A DNA stretch of 33,430 nt. It comes from Deltaproteobacteria bacterium. Lineage in GTDB: Bacteria > Desulfobacterota > Binatia > UTPRO1. The notes beneath the pieces are model-generated. The model made no database searches. It was not told the origin of the DNA and saw nothing but the letters and a program-made list of their open reading frames with translations. The stretch covers positions 1 to 33,430 of the forward strand of contig JAJCZP010000085.1 of NCBI GenBank assembly GCA_029262315.1. The letters are read 5' to 3'. Position numbers and translations under genes: made by a program. This document shows, one piece after another, positions 30,376 through 33,430 of the stretch (positions within the stretch are counted from its first letter, which is position 1; each line of letters begins with the position of its first letter).

Positions 30376-30963
30376 CTACGCGGGCGCCTCGACTATCAGC
30401 AGGAGGCAGCCACCATCGGAGCGGAGCGCGGCATGTTCGGTGCCACGGCCGGCGAGGTGAAAATCACCGCCCGTGATCGTGCGTTCGCCGACGATGAGAT
30501 CTCCTTCGATCACGTAGCAGTGCTCCACCCCCGCGTGGATGTGCGTTTCGGCAACGGCGCCGGGGTGCATGCGGATGAGGTAGCTCGAGGAGCGATCGCC
30601 GCCACCCGTGGCAAGATCCTTCCTCAGGATTCCGGGTTGAATCTCGAGCCACTGGCCCTCGGCGGTACCAACGAAAGCCATCGCGCCGGACATGGTGCCC
30701 ACGGTCTGGTCCGCGGCGCGTCGCCCGAGTCGCCGTACTTCACCGAGGAGGCGAGCGCGTACCGCCGACGATCCGGCAACCGGTGTGGCGGCAAGCGAGA
30801 GATCGTTGGCCACGCTCGTGAACGCAGCAAGCTCATCATTGCAGCGCGAACAACCACCAGCCAGGTGCCGTTCGAACGCCGGGGCCTCCGTGGGCCCGAG
30901 CGCGCCAAGCGCGAACAGTGCGGCATTCTCGCACATCGTCTCGTCTGACTGTTCGCGTGTCAC
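30376..30963 (-). CDS. ChrR-like zinc anti-sigma factor with cupin domain
   Basis: The 195-residue protein pairs with the upstream ECF sigma gene. The N-terminal anti-sigma part has H33-x4-C38-x2-C41, a zinc-binding motif with one more residue than the classic HxxxCxxC. The C-terminal part (about 100-190) is a cupin: ETHIHAGVEHCY supplies His141, His143 and Glu147, and His177 follows. This resembles ChrR, which inhibits its sigma factor and releases it upon oxidative or photo-oxidative stress. There is no transmembrane segment, so it is a soluble cytoplasmic regulator. The GTG at 30963 overlaps the sigma factor's TGA (GTGA) and is preceded by GGGAGC, which supports this start. Ligand and metal are not determined. 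Confidence 0.9.
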   Translation of the reverse strand: MTREQSDETMCENAALFALGALGPTEAPAFERHLAGGCSRCNDELAAFTSVANDLSLAATPVAGSSAVRARLLGEVRRLGRRAADQTVGTMSGAMAFVGTAEGQWLEIQPGILRKDLATGGGDRSSSYLIRMHPGAVAETHIHAGVEHCYVIEGDLIVGERTITGGDFHLAGRGTEHAALRSDGGCLLLIVEAPA

Positions 30964-31559
30964 AGTAGCTCCCGTCCGTGCTGAGCGAGCACCTTCTTCA
31001 GTCGCAGCATACCAAGACGGATGCGCGTTTTGACAGTCCCGAGTGGCATGTCGAGCTCGGTGGCGATCTCGCTGTGGCTAAGCCCCCGGAAGTAGGCGAG
31101 CTCTATCGTTGCTCGTTCGTCGTGACTCAGTCGTGAGAGGGCGCCGATCACTATCCGCCGTCGCTGCCCGAAAGCGGCCTCTTCGTCGGGGCCCTCGGCG
31201 TCGGAGCTCTCCGCCTGCGCGGCCTCGAGCGGCGCCGAACCGGACGGGCGAGAGGTTCTCGAGCGCAGCCGATCGATGGCGCGACTGCGCGCCATCGTGA
31301 GGAGCCACGCGATCGGCGTCCCCCGCGTACGATCGAACGTCGCGGCCTGGCGCCACGCCTGGAGGTACACGTCGAGCGCGACCTCTTCGGCGTGTTGACG
31401 ATCGCCGAGGATGCGGAGCGCCAGCCCCTGTACCGCTGTCGCCGTCCCGTCATAGAGGCTGGCAAGCGCCTGCTCGTCGCCATCGACGACGCGTTCGATC
31501 AGGAGGGAGAGCGCGTCCACGTGGATGCTCCTGACGGCGGTATTGGCGCTGAATGGCAT
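30960..31559 (-). CDS. ECF-family RNA polymerase sigma factor
   Basis: The 199-residue protein has sigma region 2 (from about residue 17, LSLLIERVVDGDEQALASLY, with the HAEEVALDVYLQAWRQ helix and TPIAWLLTMARSRAIDRLRS) and region 4 (about 140-195, LSHDERATIELAYFRGLSHS then GTVKTRIRLGMLRLK). It lacks sigma regions 1 and 3, as ECF factors do. It should direct RNA polymerase to promoters of the CATCC-N17-CGTA kind seen beside it. The ATG at 31559 is used here. A GTG at 31520 (residue 14) has an AGGAG site 7 nt upstream and is a serious alternative. The next gene on the strand is its anti-sigma factor, with a 4-bp overlap. Confidence 0.93.
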   Translation of the reverse strand: MPFSANTAVRSIHVDALSLLIERVVDGDEQALASLYDGTATAVQGLALRILGDRQHAEEVALDVYLQAWRQAATFDRTRGTPIAWLLTMARSRAIDRLRSRTSRPSGSAPLEAAQAESSDAEGPDEEAAFGQRRRIVIGALSRLSHDERATIELAYFRGLSHSEIATELDMPLGTVKTRIRLGMLRLKKVLAQHGRELL

Positions 31560-31579
31560 GACGCTTTGCCTCGTTGGTG

Positions 31580-31607
31580 TCTACGAATCATGGAGTCGGA
31601 TCGGATG
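31580..31607 (-). promoter_or_regulatory. Predicted ECF promoter of the sigma gene (CATCC-N17-CGTA)
   Basis: On the minus strand CATCCG (31602-31607) is followed after 16 nt by CGTAGA (31580-31585). The same motif with the same spacing occurs twice on the plus strand upstream of the DUF4331 gene. It lies 21 nt upstream of the ATG at 31559. It predicts autoregulation of the sigma gene. Confidence 0.6.
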
Positions 31608-31690
31608 TGAGTTCTTTGCCGTGCCCGTGGAAATACGCCTCCGGTCCCGCTGGGCGACGTAACTTCTATCACGCGCGCTCTAGTCGAAAC

Positions 31691-31718
31691 CATCCAGGTG
31701 CAACGGGATCGGCGTACG
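31691..31718 (+). promoter_or_regulatory. Predicted ECF promoter, distal, for the DUF4331 gene
   Basis: CATCCA (31691-31696) is followed by 16 nt and CGTACG (31713-31718). It matches the sigma-gene motif in both boxes and in spacing. It lies 101 nt upstream of the DUF4331 ATG. Confidence 0.5.
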
Positions 31719-31730
31719 ACCGTTTCGCTA

Positions 31731-31758
31731 CATCCGATCGTCCGGCCCCCTCCGTAGT
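31731..31758 (+). promoter_or_regulatory. Predicted ECF promoter, proximal, for the DUF4331 gene
   Basis: CATCCG (31731-31736), 16 nt, then CGTAGT (31753-31758). It is the closest of the three copies to the sigma-gene site (identical -35 box, CGTAG in the -10 box). Transcription would begin about 55 nt before the ATG at 31820. Confidence 0.6.
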
Positions 31759-31819
31759 GTCAGTCGAACGCGGGCCCGCGTCGACACACGACACTCAAAA
31801 ACGAACGGAGGAACACAGC

Positions 31820-33391
31820 ATGAAATACCAACGTCTTGGACGCGGTCTCCTGACCGCAAGCTTGGCACTCGCAATTGCGACCGGGCATGCCTCGGCCGCG
31901 AGTCACCGCGAGGCCCCACTCATGACTCTCGACCCGGGTGCAGACATCAGCGACGTCTACGCGTTCGTCTCGTACGACGAGGACAACGTCGCCCGTCCAC
32001 TCGCAGAACGGAAGGTGACGCTGATCATGAACGTGGTTCCCGGCCAGGAGCCCAGCTCAGGACCGAACTACTTCGGATTCGACGATGAAGTATTGTACTC
32101 GATCAACGTCGACAACGATCGCGATGGTCTCGCGAACGACGTTCGCTACGAGATTCGCTTCGACACGGAGGTCGTAAGTCCGGGGCAGTTTCTGGCCACG
32201 GTGGGCATTCCCCCGGTGACGGCGCTCGAAGGTGCTGGCGCGGCTGGCATGGCGCTCCGTCAACGGTTTCACGTCGTCGAGCTGCGCGACTGTGGTACCG
32301 GGCAACGCGTGTTTCGTTGCAAGACGGAGACCCAGCTTTTCGAAGGGGCCTGGAAGCCGACGGTACCCTCGAACATCGGTCCGGCGACGATGCCCGATTA
32401 CGAGGGGCTGGCGGCGCAAGGCGTCTTCGCCGACGAGGCGACCGACATTCGCGTCTTCGCGGGGCAGCGTGCGGAGACGTTCTCGATTGATCTCGGAGCG
32501 GTGTTCGACACGATCAACCTTCGGACAGAAGGGGGCATCCCCATCCCTGGGGTCCGACCGCCGCTGCCGGTGCAGCGCGCGTCGGAGGACGCCGACGACT
32601 TTTCCGACCCGTTCGGGGTGAATGCGTTCAGCGGCTTCAACGTCAACACGATCGCGATCGAGGTGCCGATCTCGCGGCTGACGGCCGACGGCCTGGTCCC
32701 GACGGCGGACACCGGCACGATCGGAGTGTACGCCAACACGTTTCGGCGCCGGACCACGACGCGGCGGGGCGACCCGGGCATCAACCCACGGCGTGCGATC
32801 GAGCTCCGTGACTCGAAGGGTCGCTACCAGCAGGTGTCGCGTATGGCGAATCCGCTCGTGAACGAGCTGATCATCCGGATCGGACGCAAGGACTTCTGGA
32901 ACGCGACCTTTCCGGAGCGTGAAGAGCTTTTCCTCGACGCCTATCGCGATCTCGACGTGGCGGCTGCGCTGGAGTTGGTTTCCGGGGTGCCCGTGCCTGC
33001 CACGCCGCGCGAGGACGTCGTCCAGCTACTCACCAAGTACGCGGGACAGGACCCGGATCCGAACGTCGGTCCATTCTCTGAGCTTCTCCGTCTCGACATG
33101 ATGGTTCCACCGACCGCTGTCGATGGGATCAAGCGGCTCGGGCCGTTCGCGCACGATGCGGCCATGCCGCCCAATCCGACGCCCGATCCCGCGGGATTTC
33201 CGAACGGACGTCGCCCGAACGACGACGTCACTGATCTGGTCGTACGCGTTGCCGGAGGCGCCAACTACTTCGACAACTTCGTCGGTGACGGTGTGGGTGT
33301 GCAGGAATTGGGCATCACGCCCGCGTTTCCATTCTTGCCGACGCCGTACGATGGCCGCAACCGTCGTCATCGGGATCCGGGCGAGGAGTGA
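31820..33391 (+). CDS. Secreted DUF4331 protein
   Basis: The 523-residue protein has a Sec signal peptide ending ASA (about residue 26). It then begins with the family hallmark ASHREAPL, followed by DPGADISDVYAFVS and DDEVLYSINVDNDRDG. Other family regions are FAGQRAETFSIDLGAVFD, the NVNTIAIEVPISRL segment, QVSRMANPLVNELI, and a C-terminal GGANYFDNFVGDGV segment. The function of DUF4331 is unknown; the protein is expected to be periplasmic or extracellular and mainly beta-structured. The ATG at 31820 follows GGAGGA and starts the signal peptide. The gene is divergent from an ECF sigma factor/anti-sigma pair and has two matching ECF-type promoters, so it is probably the main target of that sigma factor. 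Confidence 0.9.
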   Translation: MKYQRLGRGLLTASLALAIATGHASAASHREAPLMTLDPGADISDVYAFVSYDEDNVARPLAERKVTLIMNVVPGQEPSSGPNYFGFDDEVLYSINVDNDRDGLANDVRYEIRFDTEVVSPGQFLATVGIPPVTALEGAGAAGMALRQRFHVVELRDCGTGQRVFRCKTETQLFEGAWKPTVPSNIGPATMPDYEGLAAQGVFADEATDIRVFAGQRAETFSIDLGAVFDTINLRTEGGIPIPGVRPPLPVQRASEDADDFSDPFGVNAFSGFNVNTIAIEVPISRLTADGLVPTADTGTIGVYANTFRRRTTTRRGDPGINPRRAIELRDSKGRYQQVSRMANPLVNELIIRIGRKDFWNATFPEREELFLDAYRDLDVAAALELVSGVPVPATPREDVVQLLTKYAGQDPDPNVGPFSELLRLDMMVPPTAVDGIKRLGPFAHDAAMPPNPTPDPAGFPNGRRPNDDVTDLVVRVAGGANYFDNFVGDGVGVQELGITPAFPFLPTPYDGRNRRHRDPGEE

Positions 33392-33402
33392 GGCCACGGG
33401 TC

Positions 33403-33430
33403 GGCGTATCCGCGAAGGCGCGGATACGCC
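33403..33430 (+). terminator. Perfect 12-bp hairpin after the DUF4331 gene
   Basis: GGCGTATCCGCG (33403-33414) pairs perfectly with CGCGGATACGCC (33419-33430) around the loop AAGG, 11 nt after the stop. The window ends at its last base, so a following T-tract cannot be seen. Confidence 0.7.

Noticed and set aside
1-33430. tRNA, rRNA, riboswitch, IS element or prophage
   Set aside because: No cloverleaf, transposase, integrase, terminal repeat or conserved riboswitch core was found on reading both strands; a covariance-model scan would be needed to exclude small RNAs.

Overview
The window is GC-rich, gene-dense bacterial chromosome with nothing that looks like phage, plasmid or insertion sequence. 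Tat and lipoprotein signals, an OmpA-type lipoprotein, an L,D-transpeptidase and a MFS-acyltransferase fusion point to a Gram-negative cell envelope. Two luciferase-like (LLM) oxidoreductases and a deazaflavin-dependent reductase suggest coenzyme F420 use. A FadD19-like CoA ligase with an aminoglycoside-phosphotransferase-like kinase, and secreted proteins with Thr/Pro linkers and Cys-paired beta repeats, resemble uncultivated soil or aquatic lineages such as Binatota/Desulfobacterota relatives. That taxonomic guess is inference from gene content only.

Layout. 1-134: tail of a probable Y-family DNA polymerase. 160-2114: Tat-exported LLM oxidoreductase, then a Cys-rich secreted protein with an internal duplication, ended by a strong hairpin. 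2293-6317 (minus strand): envelope block with methyltransferase plus L,D-transpeptidase (ATGA overlap), OmpA-type and glycine-zipper lipoproteins, and MscL with a zinc-ribbon tail. 6397-7944: acyl-CoA ligase. 8077-9713 (plus): pdxH overlapping a leucine-dehydrogenase-family gene. 9722-13226 (minus): probable operon of APH-like kinase, HCxxGKDRTG phosphatase and FadD19-like CoA ligase. 13472-18919 (minus): secreted cluster of a HEAT-repeat protein, a phospholipase C-like protein with a Thr/Pro linker and Cys-paired repeats, an EGF/repeat protein and a smaller repeat protein. 19029-21547 (plus): deazaflavin-dependent reductase, sulfatase-superfamily lipoprotein and elongation factor P. 21607-27187 (minus): DUF2339 giant membrane protein and MFS-acyltransferase fusion. 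27349-30129 (plus): sigma-54 activator and a second LLM oxidoreductase. 30152-33391: ECF sigma factor, ChrR-like anti-sigma factor and a small acidic ORF, divergent from a secreted DUF4331 protein.

The two most interesting signals are these. (1) Three copies of one bipartite promoter-like motif, CATCC-N17-CGTA, lie in the 260-bp space between the ECF sigma gene and the DUF4331 gene: one faces the sigma gene and two face the DUF4331 gene. This predicts an autoregulated sigma/anti-sigma module whose target is the DUF4331 protein. (2) A family of about 9 beta-type repeats spread over three neighbouring secreted proteins keeps or loses its two signature cysteines together (7 units with both, 2 with neither, none with one). 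That predicts an intra-repeat disulfide, in a cluster that also carries an apparently new phospholipase C-like fusion.

Genes are often tightly coupled: 4-bp start/stop overlaps occur at 3354-3357, 8652-8655, 12156-12159 and 30960-30963, and gaps of 2 and 4 nt at 17943-17944 and 25306-25309. I saw no tRNA, rRNA, CRISPR array or transposase.
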